Shown: positions 42,383 through 50,610 of the stretch, piece by piece
How the letters are laid out: each line of letters starts with the position of its first letter
Position numbering within the stretch: position 1 is the stretch's first letter
NCBI GenBank assembly: GCA_002361155.1
Contig: DERZ01000056.1
Coordinates: 1,567-65,566 of the forward strand
Length of the DNA stretch: 64,000 nucleotides
Source of the DNA: Porphyromonadaceae bacterium UBA3327
GTDB taxonomy: Bacteria; Bacteroidota; Bacteroidia; Bacteroidales; Muribaculaceae
Reading direction: 5' to 3'
Notes under the pieces: generated by a model
What the model was told of the DNA's origin: nothing
The model's input: only the letters and a program-made list of their open reading frames with translations
The model's database searches: none
Position numbers and translations under genes: made by a program

Positions 42383-43366
42383 TCAACAGCTTTCTATCGG
42401 GGTGAAATCGATGGCCTTTAGCGCGAGTCCGGTTTTCTCATGCAGACCGCACAGCAGGTTCATTACATGGACCGCCTCGCCCGAGGCACCGCGCAGCCGA
42501 CAGTCGGCCACGCATCCGAGCCGCATAGTGGATTCGTCGGGTTTCTCCACAGATACAATGCATTTGTCGGTTCCGGCCACTTCTGAGACCCCCGGCATCT
42601 TGTCCACGGCGAACGAGAAGTTGTGGTCGTCGTAGATTTCGTAGATTTCGAGAAGGTGTTCGGAATTTACCGTGCAGTTGAATACTGAGGTCATCTGCGC
42701 GCTTCTCCGTGTGGGCGATTTTTCTGTGCGTATCGATATACGGCCGTCGTAGCTCTTCTGGATTTCCGCGATGACCCCGTTGATTTCCTCCTCGACCTCT
42801 CTGATATCGGTCTGGGATATGATTTCTTCAGGTGCCGAGAAGAGCAGTTCAATATCTCCTTTCAGAAGCATATTGAGAGCCAAAGGGTAGAGCGCCACCA
42901 ACGCCATCGACGCGAAAGCGGAGGGGAGGAACGCGTTTGCCGCGCCGCGCACGAGCTGCTTGCGGTTGATTTCAGGCAACGCGTAGACGCCGACGGTCGT
43001 GTCGGCTGTCGCCACGCCTTCATTTTTGGAGAGCGGGGCATAACAGGCGTGGCCATCGCTGTCAAGCGGAGCGTTGAAGCAGATTATCTTCGTGTCGGAA
43101 CCTGCGGTTTCTCGGAGACGGGCAAAGTCGTCAGCTCCGATCGCCGGACCGCATACGAATATCACATCGCATTTCCCGGGGCTGAATGAGGCGGAGAAAG
43201 ATGGCAGCCTCTCTCCGATCAGTCCGTGATGATGACTGGATATCTGCCTTCCGTCCAGTCCGGAGGCCTGGACGGCGATGATTTCCACATCGGGGTGTCC
43301 CGTAAGAATGCGGATAAGTTCCCCGGCGTCGAGGTCGGATCCTCCGATTATTGCAGTTCGTATCAT
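42383..43366 (-). CDS. ArgC-like protein lacking the catalytic cysteine (likely pseudoenzyme)
   Basis: The 327-residue product has the plan of N-acetyl-gamma-glutamyl-phosphate reductase: an N-terminal nucleotide-binding region (IIGGSDLDAGELIRIL), YALPEINR, and a C-terminal LRGASGEAVHVMNLL. But the active-site ANPGCYPT is ANAFLPSA, with Leu147 at the cysteine, the GxxGYTG loop is GGSDLDA, and the HQHxPEI histidine region reads TDIREVEEEI. It is therefore unlikely to reduce acyl phosphate. It is intact over its length with no stop or frameshift. It lies 10 bases after argR, so a sensor or regulatory partner role is possible. A real argC is not in this window. Confidence 0.75.
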   Translation of the reverse strand: MIRTAIIGGSDLDAGELIRILTGHPDVEIIAVQASGLDGRQISSHHHGLIGERLPSFSASFSPGKCDVIFVCGPAIGADDFARLRETAGSDTKIICFNAPLDSDGHACYAPLSKNEGVATADTTVGVYALPEINRKQLVRGAANAFLPSAFASMALVALYPLALNMLLKGDIELLFSAPEEIISQTDIREVEEEINGVIAEIQKSYDGRISIRTEKSPTRRSAQMTSVFNCTVNSEHLLEIYEIYDDHNFSFAVDKMPGVSEVAGTDKCIVSVEKPDESTMRLGCVADCRLRGASGEAVHVMNLLCGLHEKTGLALKAIDFTPIESC

Positions 43367-43376
43367 TCTATATTAT

Positions 43377-43880
43377 TTAGTGATGGTGTCCGTGGCCATG
43401 GTGGTCGAGGGGGAGGAAATGCGAAAGCACCTCGCGCGCCTCTTCATGGGTAACGTCTTCACGCAGCACGGCGAAGACCGTGTCGCTGCCCGGAATGGTG
43501 CCGAGGATCTCGGGACAGCGGCTCATGTCGATATCGTAGGCGATGCCGGCGGCATAGCCGTTGCGGGTCTTGATCACCGCGAGATTGCCCGAGAATGTCA
43601 GGGAGAGGAATCCACTCGAATAGTTGGCCTTCAGGTGAATCTGTCCTTTCGAGAGAAGTTTGTCCTTGAGGGAGTTGCTGTCGGGCAACATGTACATGTA
43701 GGTGCCTCTGTCTGTGGGCACTTTGGTGGTGCGCAACATCTTGAGGTCGCGCGACAGGGTGGCTTGTGTCACATTGTAGCCATGTTCGGCGAGAATGCCA
43801 GCGAGTTCTTCCTGGCTTCCGATACACTGGTTCTTGATGAGTTCTACCATTAACTCAACTCGTTGCTTGCGATTTTTCAT
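43377..43880 (-). CDS. argR: Arginine repressor ArgR with histidine-rich tail
   Basis: ArgR is a hexameric, arginine-responsive repressor. The 167-residue protein has an N-terminal winged helix (QEELAGILAEHGYNVTQATL, SRDLKML) and a C-terminal arginine-binding oligomerisation domain (ILGTIPGSDTVFAVLRE). It ends in LDHHGHGHHH, a histidine cluster not usual in the family that may bind metal. It is followed at 10 bases by the argC-like gene. A partly symmetric AT-rich stretch at 43915-43935 in the upstream gap includes TGAATTCTA and might be an ArgR site, but this is weak. Confidence 0.92.
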   Translation of the reverse strand: MKNRKQRVELMVELIKNQCIGSQEELAGILAEHGYNVTQATLSRDLKMLRTTKVPTDRGTYMYMLPDSNSLKDKLLSKGQIHLKANYSSGFLSLTFSGNLAVIKTRNGYAAGIAYDIDMSRCPEILGTIPGSDTVFAVLREDVTHEEAREVLSHFLPLDHHGHGHHH

Positions 43881-43961
43881 CGGTCTGAATGTAAGTTTGA
43901 AATTAATTAATATGTAAGTAGAATGAATTCTAATGAGTGGGTCTGAATTCGGGTACCTTAT

Positions 43962-44579
43962 CTAAATCTGATCTTCCGCACTGTCCGGCTGCGATTCGAG
44001 GCGTTCGATCTCAGCTTTGATTCTTGCGGCCTCTTCATAGTTTTCAGCTTCGGCGGCGCGCTGCATGGCGCTCCTGAGGTCATCGATCCGTGCCGACGCC
44101 GGTTTCGGACTCCGTCCGGGTTTCATGTCGGCGCCTCTGTTCCTCACAGTTTTTGGCTGTGTGTTGTGCGAGTCGGGTTCAAAACCTGCCTCGTCGAGCA
44201 CCTGCCTTGTGGTATATATCGGTGCATTGACGCGGATGGCGAGGGCTATCGCGTCGCTGCTCCGCGAGTCGATCACGTGCATTCCCTTGCTGTCGTGCAT
44301 CAAAAGTTCTGCGGCGAACACTCCGTTAGGGAGCTTGCTTATGTTTACTTCCAGGAGCGTCACTCCGAATTCATCGAGTATGTTGGCCATCAGATCGTGG
44401 GTGAGCGGCCGCGGTGTGACTACCTCTTGCAGCTTGCATTCAATGGACTGGGCTTCCGGATAGCCGATTATTATCGGAATCCTCCGCGTGCCTCCCGCTT
44501 CCTGAAGAATCACTGCGTAGACGCCCGATTCTATCTGGTTGTAGGTTATTCCTATCAGTTCGAGTCTACATTTATCCAT
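43962..44579 (-). CDS. DUF151 (bifunctional nuclease family) protein with UVR motif
   Basis: A 205-residue protein with an N-terminal DUF151 domain (residues 1-135; GVYAVILQEAGGTRRIPIII, DLMANILDEFG, SRSSDAIALAIRVNAPIY) and a C-terminal UvrB/C interaction-like motif (DLRSAMQRAAEAENYEEAAR, then IKAEIERLE). DUF151 proteins have been linked to nuclease activity and stress. The UVR motif hints at partnering with a repair or clamp-loading complex. It overlaps mnmA by 8 bases. The biochemical role is unknown. Confidence 0.85.
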   Translation of the reverse strand: MDKCRLELIGITYNQIESGVYAVILQEAGGTRRIPIIIGYPEAQSIECKLQEVVTPRPLTHDLMANILDEFGVTLLEVNISKLPNGVFAAELLMHDSKGMHVIDSRSSDAIALAIRVNAPIYTTRQVLDEAGFEPDSHNTQPKTVRNRGADMKPGRSPKPASARIDDLRSAMQRAAEAENYEEAARIKAEIERLESQPDSAEDQI

Positions 44580-45702
44580 GGTTTTCTTCTGATTTTTTTG
44601 TTGGAGAAAGGGATCCGGCCCGATGCCGTTTCGGGACCGGCACGGAAATCATGCTCGATCCGAGACAGATACAGCAATCGGGGGTATATATGACGGCGTA
44701 TTGGCCCGGGGCTATTCCCTGCACGTCACTGTCGCTGTGCAGCGTAAGGGAATCCTCGCTTTCGCGCGTGAGAGTGCCGGTGAGGAACTGCGGCGTGTGG
44801 CGCGTCTTGAACGCCACCTTTATCGCGGTTTCTCCGGAGCGGAAAGGATCTTCCGTGATCCAGTTTATCTGTTCGAGCGGAATCTCGCGTCCATATTGCC
44901 GTCGTGTGTCATAGCCGTTGGAGACGTACACAACATTGTCGCGCACGTTCTTGCGAACCACGAACCATGGACCTCCGCTCATTCCGAGACCTTTGCGCTG
45001 TCCTATGGTGTGGAACCAGTAACCGCGGTGTTCGCCGACTTTCTTACCTGTTTCTATCTCGATCACCGGTCCCGGACGTGTGCCGAGATGGCGCTCGATG
45101 AAGTCGTTGTAGTTGATCTTGCCTAAGAAGCAGATGCCCTGCGAGTCCTTGCGGCGCGCATTTGGGAGCGCCACCTCTTCGGCGATGCGGCGTACCTCGC
45201 TCTTGGGTAGCCGGCCGAGCGGGAAGATAAGATGGCGGAGCTGGTCGTAGGATATCCTTGCGAGGAAGTCGGTCTGGTCCTTCACCGGATCGGCGGCGGT
45301 GCCGAGCCACAGTTTACCGTCCTTCTCCACCACCGAGGCATAGTGTCCTGTGGCGGTGGAATCGAAGTCCTTGCCCCAGCGCTCCTCAAAATAGCCGAAT
45401 TTCACCAGCTTGTTGCACATCATGTCGGGATGGGGGGTGAGGCCTTCCCTGACGGTGCGCAGCGTGTAGGCCATCACACTGTCCCAGTATTCCTCATGGA
45501 GAGACACCACGCGGAAGGGAAGGCCATACCGGCGTGCTATAAGGGTGCACATCTCGATATCCTCCTCCGCTGAACAGTCTCCCTCATCCGTGTCATTGCC
45601 GATGCGGATGTAGAACAGATGCAGATCGTGCCCCTCGCGGTGAAGAAGCTCGACCGCCACGGCGCTGTCAACGCCTCCCGATATCAGTACTGCGATCTTC
45701 AT
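44572..45702 (-). CDS. mnmA: tRNA-specific 2-thiouridylase
   Basis: MnmA installs the 2-thio group on the wobble uridine of Lys, Glu and Gln tRNAs. The 376-residue protein has the PP-loop (ISGGVDSAVAVELL), the first catalytic cysteine in PHPDMMCNKLVKFG and the second in DSQGICFLGKIN, and the C-terminal beta-barrel segments (GQRKGLGMSGGPWFVV). It overlaps the downstream DUF151 gene by 8 bases and lies 3 bases after the DoxX-like gene. Confidence 0.96.
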   Translation of the reverse strand: MKIAVLISGGVDSAVAVELLHREGHDLHLFYIRIGNDTDEGDCSAEEDIEMCTLIARRYGLPFRVVSLHEEYWDSVMAYTLRTVREGLTPHPDMMCNKLVKFGYFEERWGKDFDSTATGHYASVVEKDGKLWLGTAADPVKDQTDFLARISYDQLRHLIFPLGRLPKSEVRRIAEEVALPNARRKDSQGICFLGKINYNDFIERHLGTRPGPVIEIETGKKVGEHRGYWFHTIGQRKGLGMSGGPWFVVRKNVRDNVVYVSNGYDTRRQYGREIPLEQINWITEDPFRSGETAIKVAFKTRHTPQFLTGTLTRESEDSLTLHSDSDVQGIAPGQYAVIYTPDCCICLGSSMISVPVPKRHRAGSLSPTKKSEENHG

Positions 45703-45705
45703 CTG

Positions 45706-46200
45706 TCACACTTCTTCAAGTTCATCCTCCTCGTTCTGGTCATCATGGTGTATGAAGTGGAGGGAAAGGAAATAATCGAACGATATTTTCCCGGGACCTA
45801 CAAGCAGAATGAAAAAGTAGATGCCGAGAAAGAACATGGGGATATAGCAGGGCTGGTTCCATGTCATTTCGTATGCCGGCACTGACGACGATGTCAGTGT
45901 ATGGATTTCGGCGAGTGTCATTAAAATGAAAGGAGGCACGACCATCAGCCTGGTCAGGAAGCCCACCATGATGAAGAAGGAGCATGCTATCTCTATCACG
46001 ATGGCCGTGACAAGCGTCACCTCCGGCCCCATGCCCGGGAACGCGGGTATCATCCGCGCCATTTCGTCCAGATGCATGATCTGACGCAATGCGAACTGTA
46101 TCAGCATCACCCCCACGAACATCCTGAGGAACATGCGTCCAAGATGGGTATAGGAGTATCCGGTTGTCCTTATATATAATGTCTTGAATATATTGGTCAT
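45706..46200 (-). CDS. DoxX-like membrane protein
   Basis: A 164-residue four-helix inner-membrane protein of the DoxX type, with helices at about 24-45, 62-80, 85-102 and 118-138 and an acidic, histidine-containing tail (IHHDDQNEEDELEEV). Family members are linked to sulfur or redox chemistry, but a reaction is not established here. It precedes mnmA by 3 bases, which would fit with a role in sulfur or redox supply, though this is only inference. Confidence 0.75.
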   Translation of the reverse strand: MTNIFKTLYIRTTGYSYTHLGRMFLRMFVGVMLIQFALRQIMHLDEMARMIPAFPGMGPEVTLVTAIVIEIACSFFIMVGFLTRLMVVPPFILMTLAEIHTLTSSSVPAYEMTWNQPCYIPMFFLGIYFFILLVGPGKISFDYFLSLHFIHHDDQNEEDELEEV

Positions 46201-46259
46201 CTCGTTTTATTCTTAACTTTCTCTTTATAACTGACTTTCGCCTTTATTATCAAATATTA

Positions 46260-47201
46260 TCAAATTTTCTCTTTCTCCGTGACTTTTGCCTTGATGATTG
46301 ACATCGCCGTGGTGACGGGGATATTTTTCGCCGCAATCTTTCCTTCCTCGTCAATTACGTAAATCGAGGGTGTGGATCGGAGATCCATAAGATCGTCGAT
46401 CTCCTCATTTGCGCCTGTGTGCCATTTGGTCGGGAATCCGGAAAGTTTCTCTTCCCAGCCTTCATTCTTGTTGGTAATAATGAAGAGGACATTGACTTGG
46501 CCACGGTCCACAAGTTCGCTGAATTCCACGTCGGTCTCCATCTTCAGTTTCGCAAAGCGGCAGTCGTCGCAGTCCGGATCGCCGAACTCAATGACGGTGA
46601 GCACTCCGTCGGGACGGTAATGGGCGGTGGTGCCGGAGGGGAGTGTGTAGTCGAACTCGGCAGGCTTTCCTCCGGTCATTGAATTGCGCAGCAGGTCGGC
46701 ATGCCTCCGGTAGCGCAGAGTGCGCTCTTTTTTAATCTTCTTGGTTTTAAGGAGATTGTCGATGAATTTCAGATAGAGTTCATCGCTCCAGTATTGCGCT
46801 CTCGGGCCATAGAGTTTCTCCTCCGCGGCCTTTGTGAACTGTAGGGAGAGCGTCGGGTTCGCAACAAGGGATTGCAGGAGATTGTCGATGGTTTTTACAA
46901 TAGCATCACTGTCGGACCATCGTGTGAGTTCCACGAAGACACCCATCGCATGGTTAAGAGCGTTCTGGTCCACCGACTGCCTGTTTCCGATGTCCAGGCC
47001 GTCCCAGAATCTTTCGGCAACCCATGTGGATTTTTCCTGAAGCGTGCCCAAGGAATCTGGCGCCACAGGATACTCGAACAGAGGCTCTATCACTATCGGT
47101 GCGGGCTCGCTGTCTGCGGTCGCCGTATCCTGTGCATGCAGATGGACAGAAACAGGGAAAATAAGTGCCGCGGTGAGCAAGGTTGTTTTTATGATGTTCA
47201 T
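46260..47201 (-). CDS. DUF5106/thioredoxin-like periplasmic protein
   Basis: The 313-residue protein begins at the ATG at 47199-47201, giving a signal peptide (ending near VHLHAQ); the in-frame extension to 47312 has none and is rejected. After a helical N-terminal DUF5106-like region (EKSTWVAERFWDGLDIGNRQ) is a thioredoxin-like domain with the redox pair in FGDPDCDDCRFAK (CxxC) and the cis-proline-like TPSIYVID. It may be an oxidoreductase of the cell envelope. Substrate and partner are unknown. It is 55 bases after the SGNH hydrolase gene. Confidence 0.8.
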   Translation of the reverse strand: MNIIKTTLLTAALIFPVSVHLHAQDTATADSEPAPIVIEPLFEYPVAPDSLGTLQEKSTWVAERFWDGLDIGNRQSVDQNALNHAMGVFVELTRWSDSDAIVKTIDNLLQSLVANPTLSLQFTKAAEEKLYGPRAQYWSDELYLKFIDNLLKTKKIKKERTLRYRRHADLLRNSMTGGKPAEFDYTLPSGTTAHYRPDGVLTVIEFGDPDCDDCRFAKLKMETDVEFSELVDRGQVNVLFIITNKNEGWEEKLSGFPTKWHTGANEEIDDLMDLRSTPSIYVIDEEGKIAAKNIPVTTAMSIIKAKVTEKEKI

Positions 47202-47256
47202 TTTTCCTTCGGATGTATGGGTTTTGTTGTAAGCCGGATGTAAGTCTGCCGTCGGC

Positions 47257-47949
47257 TTATTCCCGGATATATTTTTCGATGGCGCGGGTCCATGCCCTGT
47301 AGCCGGCTCCATTCAGATGAAGACCGTCGTTGGTATACTCTTTCTTGAGTTTGCCGTCGGCGCCGGCAAGCGTCGGCCAGAGGTCGATGTATTCGGCTCC
47401 GTTCCCCGCTGCGATCTCTTTGATCCTGACATTGAAATCCCTGATGGTTTTCTCTTTGCCGAAGAGACCTTTATAGCGTCGGTAATCGTTGTCTATAGGC
47501 ATTACCGACTGGATGTAGAGGCGCGTGTCGGGTGACTGTTCGCGGATTTTCTTTACAAGCCGCGCATAGCGCTCTGCGAGCGTGGCGACGCTGTGTCCGT
47601 GCGACACGTCGTTGATGCCGATAAGCAGGAATATTTTAGCCGGATGTCCGGCGGTGACCTGACCCAGGCGTTTCTCGACACCGGTGATCACGTCCGAGGA
47701 TATGCCGCGGTTTTTTATGTTGTGTATTCCGAACAGCTCGCTGAATTCCCCGCCGTCGGTAATGGAATTTCCGAGCATCACAATGTCTTCTCCGCGTATG
47801 GGGAGGATTTCGAAAAGACTGGACTTACGGTCCCAGTATTCGTCGGCCATTGCCTGGAGCAGCGGCATGCCCGTGCAGAGCAGAATGGCGGCCGCGGCGG
47901 CTCGGGCGGCTTTTCCTGGATAGAGGATATGTCGTTTTGTATGATTCAT
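47257..47949 (-). CDS. SGNH/GDSL-family hydrolase (secreted esterase)
   Basis: A 230-residue hydrolase with an N-terminal signal sequence or anchor (residues 13-35). The SGNH residues are visible: Ser in MLGNSITDGG (block I), Gly in NRGISSDVITG, Asn in LIGINDVSHG, and Asp-His in NDGLHLNGAGY. Such proteins deacetylate sugars or glycans. It lies 11 bases after the BadF-type kinase gene, so deacetylation and phosphorylation of an amino sugar is a possible joint function, though unproved. Confidence 0.9.
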   Translation of the reverse strand: MNHTKRHILYPGKAARAAAAAILLCTGMPLLQAMADEYWDRKSSLFEILPIRGEDIVMLGNSITDGGEFSELFGIHNIKNRGISSDVITGVEKRLGQVTAGHPAKIFLLIGINDVSHGHSVATLAERYARLVKKIREQSPDTRLYIQSVMPIDNDYRRYKGLFGKEKTIRDFNVRIKEIAAGNGAEYIDLWPTLAGADGKLKKEYTNDGLHLNGAGYRAWTRAIEKYIRE

Positions 47950-47960
47950 GGTGACGGTGG

Positions 47961-48842
47961 TTAATTTGAGGAATGAGCTCTATGGAAAGAGATGAGTCCT
48001 TCCATCGGGGTAGCCGCGATGTGGCCAAGGATATAGCCTTGCGTTTTTGCGGCTTCTTCGAGAATGTCGCTGAAATTTGCCGCCACTCCTCCTGTGAAGG
48101 ATATCGGAAGAGCGCGCACACCCTTGTACCTCGAGATATTGTTTGAGAAGAATGCTCCGAATTCGTCAAGAACCATCGAGTGGATGGAGGGGTCTCCTGT
48201 ATGCTCCCGGATTATAGGAACGAGCGATGCCAGAAAACGGTTCGGTGAGGTGGACCGGTAGACATTGTGGAGTATTTCCGGCAGTGATAGTCCGTGACGT
48301 TCCGTGAGTTCTTTTTCGAGATAAGCGGGAAGATGGCCCTTGAAGGTGGCGTTTATGAGACGGCGTCCCAGCGCGGATCCGCTTCCCTCGTCGCCAAGGA
48401 TGAATCCGAGCGAGGGGACGTTGGCCACAATCTGCCGGCCGTCGTACAGACATGAGTTGGAGCCGGTGCCGAGGATGCATGCCACTCCGGCTTCATCACC
48501 GAGCAATGAGCGGGCGGCACCCAGCAGGTCGCTCTCCGCCTGCGCTGAAGTGGCGCCGAACGCGGACAGAAGTGCATCCCCGATCCGAGAGCATATTTCG
48601 GGCGTGGCGCATCCGGCTCCATAATAATATATAGTGCCGATTTCCGCTCCGGTGCCGTATTTCTCCAAAGCGGTGCCTGTTTTCTCCGCTGCGGCGGAAA
48701 AATTTTCCGATACCGATTTTCTGTCCGCAATCATCGCGTTAAGGCCATCGGTTACGAATCTGACCGGCGGCTCTTCTCCCGGGGGAAGAAGAGCCCATTC
48801 GGTCTTGGTGGAGCCTGCGTCTGCTATAAGGTTGTACTTCAT
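47961..48842 (-). CDS. BadF/BadG-type ATPase, N-acetylglucosamine kinase-like
   Basis: The 293-residue ASKHA-fold kinase has phosphate 1 (IADAGSTKTEWAL), connect and phosphate 2 (ACILGTGSNSCLYDG) and an adenosine segment (ISFTGGVAANFSDIL), and a glucosamine-kinase-like FILGDEGSGSALGRRLI stretch. This resembles the BadF/BadG and eukaryotic N-acetylglucosamine kinase group. It probably phosphorylates an amino sugar in the cytoplasm. A strong promoter lies at 48907-48938, and the SGNH hydrolase follows by 11 bases. Confidence 0.87.
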   Translation of the reverse strand: MKYNLIADAGSTKTEWALLPPGEEPPVRFVTDGLNAMIADRKSVSENFSAAAEKTGTALEKYGTGAEIGTIYYYGAGCATPEICSRIGDALLSAFGATSAQAESDLLGAARSLLGDEAGVACILGTGSNSCLYDGRQIVANVPSLGFILGDEGSGSALGRRLINATFKGHLPAYLEKELTERHGLSLPEILHNVYRSTSPNRFLASLVPIIREHTGDPSIHSMVLDEFGAFFSNNISRYKGVRALPISFTGGVAANFSDILEEAAKTQGYILGHIAATPMEGLISFHRAHSSN

Positions 48843-48906
48843 TGTTTTATTTATGACAAATGCATCGTTCTCATCTGAGAACGAGTCATTTGTTATTGCA
48901 TAATTA

Positions 48907-48938
48907 CAAAATTAATGCATATCTTTTATTTATGCAAA
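48907..48938 (-). promoter_or_regulatory. Promoter of the kinase-hydrolase operon
   Basis: On the minus strand TTTG (48935-48938), a 20-base spacer and TAATTTTG (48907-48914) match the Bacteroidetes consensus exactly. Transcription from about 48900 gives a leader of about 58 bases. The -33 box abuts the terminator of the LRR gene. Confidence 0.85.
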
Positions 48939-48973
48939 AAAATCCCCTCTTTTTTTATCAAGAGGGGATTTTT
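48938..48973. terminator. Terminator after the LRR protein gene
   Basis: A perfect 13-bp stem (AAAAATCCCCTCT / AGAGGGGATTTTT) with a 10-base loop. On the minus strand the stem is followed by a T-rich tract. Confidence 0.9.
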
Positions 48974-49014
48974 CAGCAATTATTTTTTTCGTTGAATCGT
49001 CTTCTTCCGTAGAA

Positions 49015-50082
49015 TCAGTATCCGGCTTCCCAGTCGTTGAGACCGACTACATTCTGGAGCATCGAGTCGCCCTCGTCGCGGAAGTCTGTCAGCATGTCGT
49101 TGTTGGAGACTATCACGGTCTGCAGCATCGGGCAGAAGCTTACATCAAGAGTGATGAGCTGATTGTTGGCAGCGTTTACACGCTGCAGGAAATTCATGTT
49201 CGACAGGTTGAGGAAGGAGAGGTCGTTCCATTCGACGTTCACGGTCTGGAGAGCCTGCTGGCCTTCGACGTTGAGAGCTGTAAGATCGTTGTAGGGAGCC
49301 CAGATTTCGTTGATGTTCTTACAATTGTTCACCGCAAGTTCCGCCATGTGGTTGTCACTGCACAGAAGCGTGAAGAGCGAGGGAAGATTCTGGACGTATA
49401 GCTTGGAAATCTTGTTGTTGTTCACGTTAAGGGACTGGAGGTTGACCAGTCCGGCGAGCTCTATGCCTGTCAGATCGTTGAACGACGCGTACAGGTTCTT
49501 CAGGTTCTGGCATCCTGCCACTGTGAGTTGCTCGAGGCGGTTTCCGATGCAGTTCAGGTATTCGAGATTGACGGCGTTGGTTACGTCAAGCGCCTCGAAC
49601 TGATTGCCGGAGATGTTCAGTTTCTTGATGAGAGGAACTGCAGAAACCGACATTTCGCTGAGTCTGTTGCGGTTAAGTCGGAGAACCTGTATCTGGGGGC
49701 AGTTTGTGACGGTGAATTCCGAAATCCGATTGCGTCCTGCGTTTACTTCTACCAGGGCCGGGTTGCCCGAAAGATTGAGTGCTGTGAGTTTGTTGCCGCT
49801 GACCTCCACCTTTTCGAGTTGCGGGAAGTTGGAGAGATTGAGCTGACCTGCGAGATGTTTGTCTTTCCAGTCGATGGCGGTCACATGGCCGTTGGCGATT
49901 TTTATACCCGGAACCGTTGCCACGGAACCTGCATATCCGAGGGCTGCTCCGTTAGTGGATTTCTCCACTGCCGGCTGATTGAGGAATGCCTGCAGGGCTT
50001 TTGCTTCAGTCTTGTTCAGATTCTGGGCCATGGCACTGCCTAATACCATGAATGCCGAAAGTAATAAAACAGATCTTTTCAT
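49015..50082 (-). CDS. Secreted leucine-rich-repeat protein
   Basis: A 355-residue protein with a signal peptide (ending near GSAMAQ) and about a dozen repeats of roughly 21-23 residues from about residue 75 to 335, each with a pattern like LEKVEVSGNKLTALNLSG (Leu, Asn at fixed steps). Such right-handed repeats usually bind proteins or surfaces. There is no anchor, catalytic domain or lipobox, and the end (GLNDWEAGY) shows no sorting motif, so it is probably periplasmic or released. It stands alone with its own terminator and an upstream promoter candidate. Function unknown. Confidence 0.8.
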   Translation of the reverse strand: MKRSVLLLSAFMVLGSAMAQNLNKTEAKALQAFLNQPAVEKSTNGAALGYAGSVATVPGIKIANGHVTAIDWKDKHLAGQLNLSNFPQLEKVEVSGNKLTALNLSGNPALVEVNAGRNRISEFTVTNCPQIQVLRLNRNRLSEMSVSAVPLIKKLNISGNQFEALDVTNAVNLEYLNCIGNRLEQLTVAGCQNLKNLYASFNDLTGIELAGLVNLQSLNVNNNKISKLYVQNLPSLFTLLCSDNHMAELAVNNCKNINEIWAPYNDLTALNVEGQQALQTVNVEWNDLSFLNLSNMNFLQRVNAANNQLITLDVSFCPMLQTVIVSNNDMLTDFRDEGDSMLQNVVGLNDWEAGY

Positions 50083-50129
50083 AACTATGATGATTTATTG
50101 GTTTTTTTGATGTGTTTTTCCATTTTTAA

Positions 50130-50160
50130 TTTGTCTTAATAACATTTCACAATATGTTTG
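50130..50160 (+). promoter_or_regulatory. Promoter of the small membrane protein gene
   Basis: TTTG (50130-50133), a 19-base spacer and TATGTTTG (50153-50160) fit the consensus on the plus strand. On the opposite strand TTATTTTG (50164-50171), with TTTG at 50194-50197, could serve the LRR gene. Confidence 0.6.
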
Positions 50161-50285
50161 GTTCAAAATAAACGATATGAAATATTTCTTTGTCAAACAT
50201 ACACCAACAGCAGAAACACAGCGGGATTGACCCGATATGAATGAAACCATTTCGGGCGGTATATTGTTATAGAAGTATGATATTT

Positions 50286-50504
50286 ATGTTGAAGAGCATA
50301 CTGGTTATCGTTATTCTGGCCGTGATGGTGCTTATCCTGCTGGGAATCGGTCAACTCTTTTCACAGGACTTTTCCGCCACGGAAGATGAGGCAAGGTCCC
50401 TGCGGGAGGATGTAAGGACGCGTCGGGATGTGATAACCGATGCCAGCGCCTTCCGCACTCTTGTCAAGGGAAAGAGAAAGATGAAGAACGGCCACCCGGC
50501 ATGA
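50286..50504 (+). CDS. Small single-pass membrane protein, function unknown
   Basis: The preferred ATG at 50286 gives 72 residues starting MLKSILVIVILAVMVLILLG, a single transmembrane helix, then a charged cytoplasmic or periplasmic tail with QDFSATEDEARSLREDVRTR and a basic end (KGKRKMKNGHPA). The frame also has ATGs at 50277 and 50241, the latter adding a basic leader. It has a promoter and a terminator of its own, which supports it as a real gene. It belongs to no family I recognise. Confidence 0.55.
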   Translation: MLKSILVIVILAVMVLILLGIGQLFSQDFSATEDEARSLREDVRTRRDVITDASAFRTLVKGKRKMKNGHPA

Positions 50505-50556
50505 CGGCTTCAGTCAGACAACACAAGATTGTTACTACAAGGTTTTTGATAATAAG

Positions 50557-50592
50557 GAAAATCCCCGGAAGACATGTCTTCCGGGGATTTTC
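50557..50592. terminator. Bidirectional terminator
   Basis: A 17-bp perfect stem (GAAAATCCCCGGAAGAC and its complement) around a tiny loop lies between the small membrane protein gene (+) and mdh (-). Confidence 0.85.
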
Positions 50593-50610
50593 GGTCGGTA
50601 TAGGGATTCC

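Noticed and set aside
42383-43366. Functional argC
   Set aside because: The catalytic cysteine and histidine regions are missing, so only the fold is shared.
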